Assembly (NCBI RefSeq): GCF_002092855.1 | Contig: NZ_LVLC01000012.1 | Location: 310,001 to 374,000, forward strand | DNA: 64,000 bases | Direction: 5' to 3' | From: Campylobacter concisus | GTDB taxonomy: Bacteria; Campylobacterota; Campylobacteria; Campylobacterales; Campylobacteraceae | In this document: in pieces, positions 26,721 to 36,525 of the stretch | Layout: every line of letters begins with the position of its first letter | How positions within the stretch are numbered: position 1 is the first letter of the stretch | Translations under genes and position numbers: made by a program | The notes under the pieces: model-generated | What the model was told of the DNA's origin: nothing | The model's input: only the letters and a program-made list of their open reading frames with translations | The model's database searches: none

Positions 26721-28169
26721 ATGGCAAAGAGAACCGCAGTAATCGACCTTGGCTCAAATTCTATGCGAATGGCGATATTTGAGAGAACGTCACGCTTAGC
26801 GTTTTTTATACTAGCTGAATATAAAACAAAAGTGCGTCTAGGCGAAGGTGGATATGGTTCAAACAATGAAATATCCGAAAGCTCAATGAAAAAAGCACTA
26901 AAGGCTTTTAGCGAATTTTCAAATATCATAAAAAGCTACAAATGCAATAAAGTCTTATGTGTTGGTACTTCAGCGCTTAGGGACGCTCCAAACGCAAATG
27001 TTCTGATCTCTCTTTTAAGAAAAAAACTTGGTATAAATTTAAAAGTCATAGACGGCAAAGAAGAGGCTACTTTTGGTGCGATCGCAGCCAAAAATTTACT
27101 CCATAATATCGATGAATGTGTCACTATCGATATCGGTGGCGGATCAACTGAACTTGCCAGAATAAGCAAAGGCAAAATAATAGATACGCTCTCACTTGAC
27201 ATTGGCACAGTTAGATTAAAAGAGCTTTTTTTTGATAAAAAAAACTTAAATAAATTGCCAAAATTTTTAGAACAAGTTACAAAACAGATAGATGAGCGAT
27301 TTAAATGCCAAAATATAATCGCTATTGGTGGCTCTCTTAGAGCGATATCATCTGCCATAATGAGCAAAAATTTATATCCACTCTCATCACTGCATGGCTT
27401 TTGCTACAAGCTTAGCGACGAGCAAGCCTACATCGAGAGCATCGCAAATGTTAGCGTGCTTGAGCTAAATAAATTTCCTATTAAAAAAGATAGATACGAT
27501 ACCATTAGAGAGGGTGCACATATCTTTTTGGCCCTCGCCAAAGCTCTAAATGCCAAAAATATTATAACAAGTGGGGTTGGCGTAAGAGAGGGAGTGTTCT
27601 TGAAAGATTTTTTACGCCCTAGCCTTAAATTTCCGCAAAATTTTAATCCAAGTATCAAAAGTTTGCAAGATCGTTTTATATTATCATGCAATAAATCGGT
27701 CACAAGATATGCAAAAGATATATTTATTGTATTAAAAAAGCTTCATGGTCTAAGTGATAACTATCTTGAAGTGCTTTTAGTTGCTGCAAAACTTCACAAT
27801 GTCGGTCAAGAGATTGGCTTTTATGGCGATCATAAAAACTCAGCCTATATAGTCCTAAATGCCTTAAATTATGGCTTTTCGCATGAACAAAAAGCATTGA
27901 TTGCAGTAGTAATTGGTACAAACGGAAAGAAAAATATATATGAATTTGAGCGATATAAAAATTTACTTCCAAAAGCCGAGTGTATAAGATGGCTGAGTTT
28001 TATACTCTCACTAGCAAAGGCACTTGATCTAACCTGTGAAAGGCTAAATTTAAACTTCGAATTTAGTGGGCATACGCTAAAAATAGAAGGTGCAAAAGAA
28101 TTTGCTATGGCAAAAGAAGAGATAAAAAAGATCACAAAACCTGAAATTTTTGCTATTTCGTTTGTATAA
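26721..28169 (+). CDS. ppx: Exopolyphosphatase/guanosine pentaphosphatase (Ppx/GppA)
   Basis: 482 residues. The actin-like ATPase fold shows AVIDLGSNSMRMAIFE at the N-terminus and TIDIGGGSTELA near residue 138, the phosphate-binding loops. The C-terminal ~180 residues contain LHNVGQEIGFYGDHKNSAYIVLNA, the HD-type domain seen in the longer Ppx forms. It hydrolyses polyphosphate and/or pppGpp, linking to stress survival. It begins 2 nt after the kinase stop, with AAGGA upstream, so it is the last gene of the cosR operon. Confidence 0.9.
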   Translation: MAKRTAVIDLGSNSMRMAIFERTSRLAFFILAEYKTKVRLGEGGYGSNNEISESSMKKALKAFSEFSNIIKSYKCNKVLCVGTSALRDAPNANVLISLLRKKLGINLKVIDGKEEATFGAIAAKNLLHNIDECVTIDIGGGSTELARISKGKIIDTLSLDIGTVRLKELFFDKKNLNKLPKFLEQVTKQIDERFKCQNIIAIGGSLRAISSAIMSKNLYPLSSLHGFCYKLSDEQAYIESIANVSVLELNKFPIKKDRYDTIREGAHIFLALAKALNAKNIITSGVGVREGVFLKDFLRPSLKFPQNFNPSIKSLQDRFILSCNKSVTRYAKDIFIVLKKLHGLSDNYLEVLLVAAKLHNVGQEIGFYGDHKNSAYIVLNALNYGFSHEQKALIAVVIGTNGKKNIYEFERYKNLLPKAECIRWLSFILSLAKALDLTCERLNLNFEFSGHTLKIEGAKEFAMAKEEIKKITKPEIFAISFV

Positions 28170-28271
28170 ATTTTGAAACTAGCTTTAACGTATAAAAATT
28201 TTAAGCATACAAGGTTAAAAATTTACTCAGAATAAGACCTAATTATTGGATGAGAATTTTAGCTAAAACTA

Positions 28272-29150
28272 CTAAAATTCTCCGCTCATCTTATCTTTAT
28301 AGTTACTTAAACTATTTTTTCGCTCTTCTAAAAATGAGCTTAGTTTTTTCTTGTTTTCTTCAAAAAATATAGCAAAATCCTGCTCATTTTGTATCTTGTC
28401 TTCACCAAAGCTATCAAGCATTACATTTGAGCTACCAACTATCACCAAATAACGCCTATTTTCATAGCTTAATAGCATTAGCTTATTCGTGCGATCAAGA
28501 TACTTTTCATATATTATATTGACGTTACTATTTTGATTTTTAAGTAGCCAGTTCATTGATTTTGTATCATTTTGAGACTGATTTCTAGGTGCTTTAAATC
28601 CGCTAAAATCATTACTCTTTGACGTAATATATCTTTTAAATACATATAAAAATACAAGAAGCGCAATAAGCACACTTAAAACTATAAAATACCTTGAGTC
28701 TATATTTAACATAGGCTCTTCATCTATCTTTGGAGTGCTAGGTGTCTCTATTTTTGCACTAGCTTGAGGCATATTTTGTATTTGAGGTTTTGCATTTTTT
28801 AGAGTTACACGAATGCGGAGTCCAAAACTATCAGTCGTCTTTGATGCATTTACGATAATAGCATCATTTGAGCGCAAATTTAAGACAAGCGAGTTTTGCT
28901 TTGGCTCTATCTCAAGCTCTTGAATAATCTTTGAGTTTATATCTTTACTGGCACTTTGATCGTAATTTAGCGAATTTAATATCAAAGATGTTGTGTCTTT
29001 TTCTCGCTTTTGAAAGATATTGCCCTCATACGGCGCATCAAAGCTAAGCATGATATCAACCCTGTCGGTGCGCTCATAGATGTTGTATGTTAGCAAGTTT
29101 GAGGCAAAGATCTGCGTAGCAAAAAGCACAAAAAATAGTACAAATTTCAT
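28272..29150 (-). CDS. fliO: Flagellar export apparatus protein FliO-like
   Basis: 292 residues. A signal peptide (MKFVLFFVLFATQIFAS) leads to a ~130-residue periplasmic part rich in beta strands, then a single membrane segment (about 152-170) and a cytoplasmic domain. The latter contains IYEKYLDRTNKLMLLSYENRRYLVIVGSSNVMLDS, matching the short FliO domain. The large periplasmic extension is usual in epsilonproteobacterial FliO. It directly follows fliN in the same operon (ATG 4 nt into fliN's end), as expected for the C-ring/export gate genes. Confidence 0.8.
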   Translation of the reverse strand: MKFVLFFVLFATQIFASNLLTYNIYERTDRVDIMLSFDAPYEGNIFQKREKDTTSLILNSLNYDQSASKDINSKIIQELEIEPKQNSLVLNLRSNDAIIVNASKTTDSFGLRIRVTLKNAKPQIQNMPQASAKIETPSTPKIDEEPMLNIDSRYFIVLSVLIALLVFLYVFKRYITSKSNDFSGFKAPRNQSQNDTKSMNWLLKNQNSNVNIIYEKYLDRTNKLMLLSYENRRYLVIVGSSNVMLDSFGEDKIQNEQDFAIFFEENKKKLSSFLEERKNSLSNYKDKMSGEF

Positions 29151-29464
29151 AAAAGTTCTTTTTTGAAGTACTGAATAACTGACTTTGAGTCCAAAATTTC
29201 ATTTATCCTGATGGCTAAATTTTTCTCATAAACCATTACTTCGCCTTTTCCAAAAATTCTATTATTTATATATAGCTCCACGCTCTCGCCAGCTGGTTTT
29301 TCGAGGTCTATGACCGAGCCAGCTTCAAATTTCAAAAGCTCATTTATGCTAACTGTGGTAGTTCCTAGCTCAGCTATAAAATCAACGCTTATATCCATAA
29401 GCTCATCATAGCTCTTAAAAAGCCCTAGCTGTTCTAGCGTCTCTATCGCACTCTCGTCGTTCAT
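29147..29464 (-). CDS. fliN: Flagellar motor switch protein FliN
   Basis: 105 residues, standard size. The SpoA-type core reads VDFIAELGTTTVSINELLKFEAGSVIDLEKPAGESVELYI (start and end segments) and FGKGEVMVYEKNLAIRINEIL. FliN forms the lower ring of the flagellar switch with FliM and binds CheY-P together with the export chaperone complex. It overlaps its upstream neighbour (29461) and fliO by 4 nt each, a fully coupled three-gene unit. Confidence 0.93.
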   Translation of the reverse strand: MNDESAIETLEQLGLFKSYDELMDISVDFIAELGTTTVSINELLKFEAGSVIDLEKPAGESVELYINNRIFGKGEVMVYEKNLAIRINEILDSKSVIQYFKKELL

Positions 29465-29880
29465 TGTATATCGTAGCCTATTTGAAATGTTCTATTTTTT
29501 ATTTTATATACAAATTTCTCTTTTAGCTTTATGCCAAAATTTTCAACTTCGCCTAAAAATTCAGGCGTTCCAAGTTTATAAGCATTTGGCTCTTTTTCAT
29601 TTAGTAAATTTTTAGCTTTGCCAATGATCTGATTTGCTATCTCTTTACAAAGATCGTCTAGATCACCACCATCAACATCTTCGTGACCAAAAAAGGCATT
29701 CATGAAAATTTTCAAAGTATCTTTTTTAAAAAATAGGTAAAAATGATACTCGCTTTTGCCCTTATAGACTGGTATGCTAGCTCCGTAAAATCCTTTGCCT
29801 AGACTCTTGCCAAACTCTAAATCTAGCCCTAAAGTATCCTTGCAAAGATAGCTTGTAGCTTCATCTATAACTTTTCTCAT
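29461..29880 (-). CDS. CheX/CheC-like protein in the fliN operon
   Basis: 139 residues. The motif D76-x3-E80-x2-N83-x22-P106 (DLCKEIAN, then GTPEF) matches the phosphatase signature of the CheC/CheX/FliY family, which removes phosphate from CheY. Length and the beta-alpha layout match CheX. It starts the minus-strand unit ahead of fliN and fliO with a 4-nt overlap, so a role in switching or chemotaxis is likely. Upstream, 78 nt separate it from trpA. Whether it is an active phosphatase is inference from the motif only. Confidence 0.72.
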   Translation of the reverse strand: MRKVIDEATSYLCKDTLGLDLEFGKSLGKGFYGASIPVYKGKSEYHFYLFFKKDTLKIFMNAFFGHEDVDGGDLDDLCKEIANQIIGKAKNLLNEKEPNAYKLGTPEFLGEVENFGIKLKEKFVYKIKNRTFQIGYDIQ

Positions 29881-29958
29881 ATCTCTTCCTTAAGACTTGA
29901 AATGCATTTTCAATTATACTTTGGCTTTACTAAATTAGCTATAAATTTATTAAGCATT

Positions 29959-30708
29959 TTAAAAGAGTTTATCTATCTCTTTTACTAGCTTTTCACCACT
30001 AAATTCGGCACAAAGCTTAACTATTTGCGTGCCTATTATCGCTCCATCAGCATATTTTTTTACTTCATTAACATCATCTTTGTTTTTGATACCAAAGCCA
30101 ACAGCCACTGGTAGATCGCTCTTTTTCTTAAGCTCTAGGACCAAATTTTTTATCCTATCTTCATCAGCCCTTTTTGAACCACTAACGCCAATCGCGCCAA
30201 GAGCGTAGATAAATCCTGAGCCAAATTTTAAAATTCCATCCGCTCTACTACCAGATGTGACGCTGATAAGTGGTATCAGGCTTAAATTTAACTCTTTGCA
30301 TTTTAGAGCAAATTCCTCGCACTCCTCGCAAGGCAGATCCGGCACGATAAAGCCGCTAACTCCAGCCTCAACTGATCTTTTTAGAAATTTATCAACGCCG
30401 TAAGCAAAGATAATGTTGTAATAAACTAGAAAAACAAGTGGCTTTGTCACTTTTGCCTTGCAACTCTCAAGCATATCAAAGACAACGTCTGTATTTACGC
30501 CATTTTGCACCGTCTCAAAGCTAGCTTGCGCGATGAGTTTACCATCAGCCAGCGGGTCAGAGTAAGGGATGCCGATCTCAACTAGATCAAGTGTACTCTC
30601 ATCTAAATTTTCTAAAAATTCCTTCGTTTTTTCTAAGCTTGGATATCCAGCCACGATGTAGCCGATGTTTGCCTTTTTGCCGTTAAATGCACTTTTTATC
30701 TTATCCAT
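29959..30708 (-). CDS. trpA: Tryptophan synthase alpha subunit
   Basis: 249 residues. It splits indole-3-glycerol phosphate and passes indole through a tunnel to Trp[15 protein letters not shown] holds the catalytic Glu and Asp; [16 protein letters not shown] and [12 protein letters not shown] are the phosphate-binding loops. The start overlaps the trpB end by 8 nt. It is the last gene of the trp operon. Confidence 0.96.
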   Translation of the reverse strand: MDKIKSAFNGKKANIGYIVAGYPSLEKTKEFLENLDESTLDLVEIGIPYSDPLADGKLIAQASFETVQNGVNTDVVFDMLESCKAKVTKPLVFLVYYNIIFAYGVDKFLKRSVEAGVSGFIVPDLPCEECEEFALKCKELNLSLIPLISVTSGSRADGILKFGSGFIYALGAIGVSGSKRADEDRIKNLVLELKKKSDLPVAVGFGIKNKDDVNEVKKYADGAIIGTQIVKLCAEFSGEKLVKEIDKLF

Positions 30709-31882
30709 AAATTTTTCCTTTTTCGTAGCCGATAACTGTGTTTATGTCCTTATCGCCCCTGCCTGAGACATTTACGACTATGACGCTTTTTTTATCTAGT
30801 TTTGGGCAAAGCTTTTCTAGATATGCCAGTGCATGCGCGCTCTCGATGGCTGGGATGATGCCTTCCATCTTGCTTAGAAAATACAAAGCATTTATACACT
30901 CATCGTCAGTTACGGCTTCGTATTTTACCCTTTTGATGTCGTTTAGGTGAGCGTGCTCTGGGCCTATGCCTGGGTAGTCTAGGCCTGCTGAGATGCTGTG
31001 AACTGGCGAGATCATGCCGTACTCATCTTGCAAGACCGTCGTTTTCATGCCGTGGATGATGCCAGTTTTACCTTTGCTAAGCGTAGCTGCGTGATAAGGC
31101 GTCTCTATACCAAGTCCGCCAGCTTCTATACCTACTAAATTTACGCTCTTATCATCTAAAAACGCACTAAAAATACCAATAGCATTACTACCGCCACCGA
31201 CGCAGGCGATGACGTAGTCAGCCTTTTTGCCGTAGTCTGCAAGCTGAGCTTTGGCCTCTGTGCCGATGATGCTTTGGAAGTCACGCACGATCTTTGGATA
31301 TGGGTGCGGACCAACGGCTGAGCCAATGACGTAAAATGCACTCTCTATCTCATTTACCCACGCTTGTATGGCTGCTGTAGTCGCCTCTTTTAGCGTTTTT
31401 AAGCCATCTTCTACGCTCACCACCTTTGCGCCAAGAAGCTGCATACGAAAGGCATTTAGCTGCTGTCTAGCCACGTCCGTAGCGCCCATATATACGTCAC
31501 ACTCCAAGCCCAAAAGTGCCGCTGCAGTCGCTGTTGCCACGCCGTGCTGACCAGCTCCAGTCTCAGCTAAAATTTTCTTTTTACCCATTTTTTTAGCAAG
31601 CAGCGCTTGAGCTAGGGCATTATTTATCTTGTGCGCGCCAGTGTGGTTTAGATCCTCTCTTTTTAGGTAAATTTCATGTCCATAGTGCTCGCTTAGGCGC
31701 TTTGCAAAAAAGAGCGGACTAGGCCTACCAACGTAGTTTTTAAGCAGATCATCAAGCTCGTCTTTAAACTCTTTTGTCTTTGCGATGCTAACATAGGCGT
31801 TTTCTAGCTCATCAAGGGCAAACATCACCGTCTCAGGCACAAACTGCCCGCCAAATTTTCCAAAATATGCCTTAATATTCAT
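30701..31882 (-). CDS. trpB: Tryptophan synthase beta subunit
   Basis: 393 residues, PLP enzyme joining indole and serine. The PLP lysine lies in [10 protein letters not shown] near residue 86; [12 protein letters not shown] binds the cofactor phosphate; AETGAGQHG is the serine-side loop. AAGGATAAAA precedes its ATG. It starts 15 nt after the stop of the RloC-like gene, so its expression in the operon depends on reading through that inserted gene. Confidence 0.97.
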   Translation of the reverse strand: MNIKAYFGKFGGQFVPETVMFALDELENAYVSIAKTKEFKDELDDLLKNYVGRPSPLFFAKRLSEHYGHEIYLKREDLNHTGAHKINNALAQALLAKKMGKKKILAETGAGQHGVATATAAALLGLECDVYMGATDVARQQLNAFRMQLLGAKVVSVEDGLKTLKEATTAAIQAWVNEIESAFYVIGSAVGPHPYPKIVRDFQSIIGTEAKAQLADYGKKADYVIACVGGGSNAIGIFSAFLDDKSVNLVGIEAGGLGIETPYHAATLSKGKTGIIHGMKTTVLQDEYGMISPVHSISAGLDYPGIGPEHAHLNDIKRVKYEAVTDDECINALYFLSKMEGIIPAIESAHALAYLEKLCPKLDKKSVIVVNVSGRGDKDINTVIGYEKGKIYG

Positions 31883-31897
31883 TTTTATCCTTTACTT

Positions 31898-34249
31898 TTA
31901 ATTTATTCTGTTGTTTGATATCCTACAATTTCTAACCCACTGCTCTATTTTTTCTACCTGTTCTTTTTGTAAATACTTTTGCAGGTGCACCTTGTTTAGC
32001 AAGTATAGAAGAGAAAGGATGTCTCTTGCAGTATTTTGTTTTTCACTTTCGCTAATGCACGAGAAAAAATCAAGAGTTTTTGTTTTATCCATTGCATGAC
32101 TTTCGCTGTGCAAAACCAAACGATACATTAAATTTTCAAAATAAGTTTGTTGTTCTGGGCTTAGATTTGCTACTATTGTTTTGTCTCTTACGATATCTTC
32201 TATACCGCACTGATAATTAAATGTGCCAAAGGCTTCTAGTACTTTTCTCATATTATTGCCAATATTTTCACTTTCTGATATGGAGTTATTTGCATAATCA
32301 TAAATTTTTTTCAAAAGAGTTTTATATTCTGAATAATTTTTACCAAAATTAACTAACTTCTGATTTTTTAGTTCTCTTTGTATAAAAATTACTTCATTTT
32401 TATCGTTGATTTTTATTTGTGGTAGTGAGCCAATAATCTTTTGTATATCAAACGCGCTCATCAAATCGTGAGTTAAAATTATCATCTTGCTTTTATTGCA
32501 ACCGGTCATAATTTTATGAATTTGGTAATTTAAAAATGACATCATCCCAACTCTATTTTCAAAATCAAAGCTAGAAATTGGATCATCTATAACTATAAAT
32601 TTTGGTTTTGTATAAAATTCCTGACTATTCTCGCCTTTGAAAATTTCGGTAAAAAAATAGCTTAATGCAATGGCGTTTCGCTCGCCGGTCGAGACGTCTT
32701 TGGCTTTTACTCTATTACCGTTTGATTTTAAGGCATATTGTCCTTGCTCGTTTGGTTCACCAAGCTCAAGCCTACCTTCTTTAAAAAATATATATTTTAG
32801 ATGCTCATTAATCTTATCCTGGGCTATATTTATCTGCATTCTTTGAGCATTTAGTTCTGAAATTTTACTACTTATACACTCCAGTCGTCTGTCATTGTGA
32901 TCTTTTTTACTATTTAAAGTCTGCTTAATTCTTAGCTTTTCTTCATAATAGTTAAAATTATCTTTTATCTCGTAGTAGGCTATTTGTTTATTTAGTTTTT
33001 CAAGCTCTTGTTTTAGCTCATTTGCTCTAACTTTTTGTGCCATAAAAGCTTGTCTTTTTTTCTCAAGCTGCTCTAAATTTTGATTTAATTCATTAACTAA
33101 GTTATCAAAATTTGCATCTAAATTTAAGGCCAAGAAAGGATTTTGTATCTTTTGATTTAGTTTTTCAGTGATTTCAGTTTGACAAGTATCAATTTGTATT
33201 TTTATAATATCAAATAAATCTTTATCTAGTTTATCAATATACGGCAAATTTTTTAAATAATTTAGTAAATTTTGAATTTCCTGCTTCCTAGTTTCCAAAT
33301 TCGCTCGATGGTTTTGTACCTCTGGATTAAATATTGTTTCTAAGCTTGATAAAATTTCTCTTTTATATTCGTCTGTTAGTTTTTGGAAGCAATATGGACA
33401 AATATCTTTATCACTTTCCATTATATTTTTAGTTACTATGTGGTTTGCTTCGGCTATGGCTTGTTTTATTTCTTCTTCTCTTGGGGTTAATTGTTTTTGT
33501 TCTACTTGATGTAGCAAAAGCTGCTTAATTTCTTCAAAATTTAACTGCCTTATCTCTTCTGTAAAATTTAAATCACTTTGGACACCTTTGTAAGATATAA
33601 GTTTTTCATTAAAATTATTTTTTAATTGATCTAAATTTATATCTGTTATAAAATTGTCTATGATATTTTTTGCAAAACTTATTGTTTTGTCTTGCAGAAT
33701 TTTACTTTGCCTTCTTAGAATATTTTTCTCTCGTTCGGCAAAATTACTCTTTAAATTTTCCACCACATCATTTTCATATTTTTTAGGGTTATCTGTATTT
33801 TTATCATCCTCATATTTCTTTAATTCTTGTTCGTAGCCTTGTTTTCTTTGAGTTCTAATTTCTCTAATATTTTCTATTTTTTCAAGCTTCTCATCTATAT
33901 CTTTCGCTTTTCCAAGTAAAACTATCGCGTCTAAACCATTATTTTTAATTTTAACTTTACTATTTACATACTCTTCATTAAATACAAAAATATTCTTTTT
34001 CTGATCTTCGTTTGTTAAATCTACTGCTGCACCGCTTTTGTCTATAATTTGGCTAGCAATAAGAGATTGATTGTTTTGTTCGACGGTATCAAAAGCTTGA
34101 GAAATAGTGCTTTTACCGCTTCCGTTTTTGCCATAGATTAAACAAAATCTATGGTACTCTTTCTCAAAAAAATTTAATTTTACTTCACTTTGAAAGCACT
34201 TTCCCTGAATTTTTATGCCACAAAAATTACTAAACATTGTATTATTCAC
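31898..34249 (-). CDS. RloC-like zinc-hook ABC ATPase, candidate anticodon nuclease, inside the trp operon
   Basis: 783 codons from a GTG that overlaps the trpF stop (GTGA); an ATG 4 codons later (34237), with GGAG about 11 nt upstream, is the likelier start. Walker A is YGKNGSGKST (39-48), then coiled coils flank the zinc hook CPYC (284-287), then the signature VSTGERNAIALSYFF (519-533), Walker B FIVIDDPISSFD (551-562) and H loop LTHD. This order is that of RloC, named in C. jejuni restriction loci: a tRNA-cutting cousin of PrrC with Rad50-like hook. The C-terminal part has R668-x3-E672 in MRKVLEAF and H714/H718 in LVLHSESH, fitting the Arg-Glu-His nuclease triad. It is much more AT-rich than the trp genes (16 G/C in 33121-33180 against 29 in 35221-35280). 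RloC would excise the wobble base of a tRNA under phage or DNA-damage stress. Confidence 0.75.
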   Translation of the reverse strand: MNNTMFSNFCGIKIQGKCFQSEVKLNFFEKEYHRFCLIYGKNGSGKSTISQAFDTVEQNNQSLIASQIIDKSGAAVDLTNEDQKKNIFVFNEEYVNSKVKIKNNGLDAIVLLGKAKDIDEKLEKIENIREIRTQRKQGYEQELKKYEDDKNTDNPKKYENDVVENLKSNFAEREKNILRRQSKILQDKTISFAKNIIDNFITDINLDQLKNNFNEKLISYKGVQSDLNFTEEIRQLNFEEIKQLLLHQVEQKQLTPREEEIKQAIAEANHIVTKNIMESDKDICPYCFQKLTDEYKREILSSLETIFNPEVQNHRANLETRKQEIQNLLNYLKNLPYIDKLDKDLFDIIKIQIDTCQTEITEKLNQKIQNPFLALNLDANFDNLVNELNQNLEQLEKKRQAFMAQKVRANELKQELEKLNKQIAYYEIKDNFNYYEEKLRIKQTLNSKKDHNDRRLECISSKISELNAQRMQINIAQDKINEHLKYIFFKEGRLELGEPNEQGQYALKSNGNRVKAKDVSTGERNAIALSYFFTEIFKGENSQEFYTKPKFIVIDDPISSFDFENRVGMMSFLNYQIHKIMTGCNKSKMIILTHDLMSAFDIQKIIGSLPQIKINDKNEVIFIQRELKNQKLVNFGKNYSEYKTLLKKIYDYANNSISESENIGNNMRKVLEAFGTFNYQCGIEDIVRDKTIVANLSPEQQTYFENLMYRLVLHSESHAMDKTKTLDFFSCISESEKQNTARDILSLLYLLNKVHLQKYLQKEQVEKIEQWVRNCRISNNRIN

Positions 34250-34860
34250 TCCAATGTGTTGTTAAATTTTACTACATTTAAAATTCTCTCTATCTTTTGC
34301 GCATCTTTTATGCCGTTTTCATTTTCGACTTTGGAGTTGATATCGACTAGATATGGCTTAAATTTCAGCGCCTCTTTTATATTGTGCTCGCCTATGCCCC
34401 CAGCCATGCCAAATTTAAATTTAACCTCTTTTAAAATTTCCCACTCAAAGCTAGTGCCGTTTCCGCCAGCATTTTCGCCCTTGCAGTCAAAAAGCGCCAT
34501 GTCAAAATGCTTAAAATCAACCTCTGGCAAGCTATCTTTAACGCTAAAAACCTGCCAGATCTCAAGCCCCATGTCTTTTAAATTTGCCTCTAAATTTTCA
34601 CTCACCGCTCCATGCACCTGAGCTACGTCAAGACCAGCAAACTGGCAAATTTCCATTATCTCGCACTCACTTTGCTCCGCAAAAACTCCAACTACTTTTT
34701 TGCCCTTGCTGTGAGCAAATTTCGCTATCTGCCTAGCTAAATTTAGCTCGACCTTTCTTTTGCTTTTGGCAAATATCAGCCCGATAAAATCAACATCCAA
34801 AGCACAAACCGCACTTGCCTCATCTAGCGTTTTGATGCCACAAATTTTAACTAGCGCCAT
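34246..34860 (-). CDS. trpF: Phosphoribosylanthranilate isomerase
   Basis: 204 residues, TIM barrel. MALVKICGIKTLDEA at the N-terminus carries the catalytic Cys (C7), and VDFIGLIFAKSKRKV and GMAGGIGEHNIKEAL are the other signature loops. It converts phosphoribosylanthranilate to the carboxyphenylamino-deoxyribulose form in tryptophan synthesis. Its start overlaps trpGD by 14 nt and its end overlaps the RloC-like gene. Confidence 0.94.
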   Translation of the reverse strand: MALVKICGIKTLDEASAVCALDVDFIGLIFAKSKRKVELNLARQIAKFAHSKGKKVVGVFAEQSECEIMEICQFAGLDVAQVHGAVSENLEANLKDMGLEIWQVFSVKDSLPEVDFKHFDMALFDCKGENAGGNGTSFEWEILKEVKFKFGMAGGIGEHNIKEALKFKPYLVDINSKVENENGIKDAQKIERILNVVKFNNTLE

Positions 34861-36463
34861 TAGCCCCAGCCTTTATAAACTCTTCATAAAATTTATACGC
34901 CTTACCAGAATTTATCGCCTCAAGCACCATTTTTTTGGCCTCGTCTGGGCTCTTTGCGCCATCAGCCGCGTAGAGTGCAAACATCGCGTTAAAGACCACG
35001 ATGTCAAATTTCGCCCCCTGTTCCTCGCCTTTTAGCGTACGGATCAAGGTTTTGGCGTTTTCTTCAGGTGTACCGCCCTCGATGTCACTGTGAAGCGCTC
35101 TTTTAAAGCCAAACTGCTCTGGCGTGATGCTGTATTCAAAAATTTCGCCATTTTTTAGCTCCACAACGCTTGTTTCACTACAAAGCGTGATCTCATCAAG
35201 TCCGTCATCGCCGCGAACGACCAAAGCGTGCTTTCTACCAAGGATTTTAAGCGTCTGGGCGTAGAGCTTTAGCACTGGTTTGTGATAGACGCCAACTAGC
35301 TGGTTTGTAAGGTTTAAATTTGGATTTAAAAGCGGTCCAAGCACGTTAAAAACGGTCCTTATGCCAAGTCTTTGGCGCACCTCTCTCACCTCACCAACTA
35401 GCGGATGGAAAAATGGCGCGTGGAAAAAGGCTAAATTTTTACTAGCTAAATTTTCACGCTGTTTTGCCAGTGATTTTTCACTTTTGACACCTAAAATTTC
35501 AAGCACATCAGAGCTACCCGACTTGCTTGAAACTGCCTTGTTGCCGTGTTTTGCGACCTTTACGCCAAGGCTTGCGAGGATAAATGCCACAGTTGTTGAG
35601 ATATTTATCGTCTTAAAACCATCGCCTCCTGTGCCGCAAAGATCGATCATAGGCGTATCGTCGCGGTAGGTTTGCGAGTATTTTAGGATATTTTTCGCAA
35701 GCGCAGCGAGGCTTTTTGGATAGAGGCTCTTTTCGCTAATGAGCACCAAAAGGGCTGAAAGCTGCACGATCTCGTACTCTTTACTGGCTATTATCTCACA
35801 AATTTGCTCAAAGTCGCTATCATCAAGCGGTATGCTCTCTTGAAGCTTGATAAGATATGGCTTAAGCGAGCGAATTTTTGGCTCTTTTACCTCATCTTTT
35901 GCTTTATAATTTACAAAATTTTCAACGATCTTTTTGCCGTATTGTGTGAAGTAGCTCTCAGGGTGAAACTGGATACCAAAGATCGGCTTATCTTTTACGC
36001 TAAGTGCCATTACTACGCCATCATCGCTCACCGCATCAGCGCTTAAGCAAGCTGGGAGCTCATCGACATAAAGCGAGTGGTAGCGCATAACCTCAAAGCG
36101 CTCAGGTAGCCCAGCAAAAAGTGGCTCTTTGTTTTTCACGTCAATAAACGAGGTTTTGCCGTGTAGTGGGTCATCTAGTCTTTTTATCTTTGCGCCAAAG
36201 CTAAGCCCTATAGCTTGATGTCCAAGGCAAATTCCAAGCACCGGCACGCCAAGGTCGGCTTTTAGAATTTCTAAACAAACTCCGCTATCTTTTGGGTGCT
36301 TTGGCCCTGGGCTTAAAATGATCTTGCTTGGGTTTAGTTTTTTAATCTCGTCAAGCGTGATCTTGTCATTCCTAACGCATCTAACCTCTTCATCTGTAAG
36401 CTCTTTTACATATTGCTCAACATTAAAAACAAAACTATCATAATTATCTATAAGTAAAATCAA
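34847..36463 (-). CDS. trpGD: Fused anthranilate synthase glutaminase and anthranilate phosphoribosyltransferase
   Basis: 538 residues, TTG start at 36463 with AAGGA shortly upstream. The N-terminal ~190 residues are a class I glutamine amidotransferase: ILSPGPKHPKDSG, catalytic C79 in GICLGHQAIG, and QFHPESYFT. The rest is TrpD: DLCGTGGDGFKTINIST near residue 275 binds PRPP and KHGNKAVSS follows. The same TrpG-TrpD fusion occurs in C. jejuni and E. coli. It leads the trp operon here. trpE, needed as partner of the glutaminase, is absent upstream, where recR lies instead. Confidence 0.96.
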   Translation of the reverse strand: MILLIDNYDSFVFNVEQYVKELTDEEVRCVRNDKITLDEIKKLNPSKIILSPGPKHPKDSGVCLEILKADLGVPVLGICLGHQAIGLSFGAKIKRLDDPLHGKTSFIDVKNKEPLFAGLPERFEVMRYHSLYVDELPACLSADAVSDDGVVMALSVKDKPIFGIQFHPESYFTQYGKKIVENFVNYKAKDEVKEPKIRSLKPYLIKLQESIPLDDSDFEQICEIIASKEYEIVQLSALLVLISEKSLYPKSLAALAKNILKYSQTYRDDTPMIDLCGTGGDGFKTINISTTVAFILASLGVKVAKHGNKAVSSKSGSSDVLEILGVKSEKSLAKQRENLASKNLAFFHAPFFHPLVGEVREVRQRLGIRTVFNVLGPLLNPNLNLTNQLVGVYHKPVLKLYAQTLKILGRKHALVVRGDDGLDEITLCSETSVVELKNGEIFEYSITPEQFGFKRALHSDIEGGTPEENAKTLIRTLKGEEQGAKFDIVVFNAMFALYAADGAKSPDEAKKMVLEAINSGKAYKFYEEFIKAGANGAS

Positions 36464-36497
36464 CCTATATCCTTTAAATTTAGCAGCGGCTGAGCCT

Positions 36498-36523
36498 TGC
36501 CTAAATTTCTATAAATTTAGGCA
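36498..36523 (-). promoter_or_regulatory. Palindrome overlapping the probable trp operon start site, candidate operator
   Basis: A perfect 11-bp inverted repeat (TGCCTAAATTT, 4-base spacer CTAT, AAATTTAGGCA). It lies 3 bases downstream of a minus-strand TATAAT (36526-36531), so transcription of trpGD should begin inside it. No T-run follows on either strand, so it does not look like an intrinsic terminator for recR. Confidence 0.5.
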
Positions 36524-36525
36524 AA

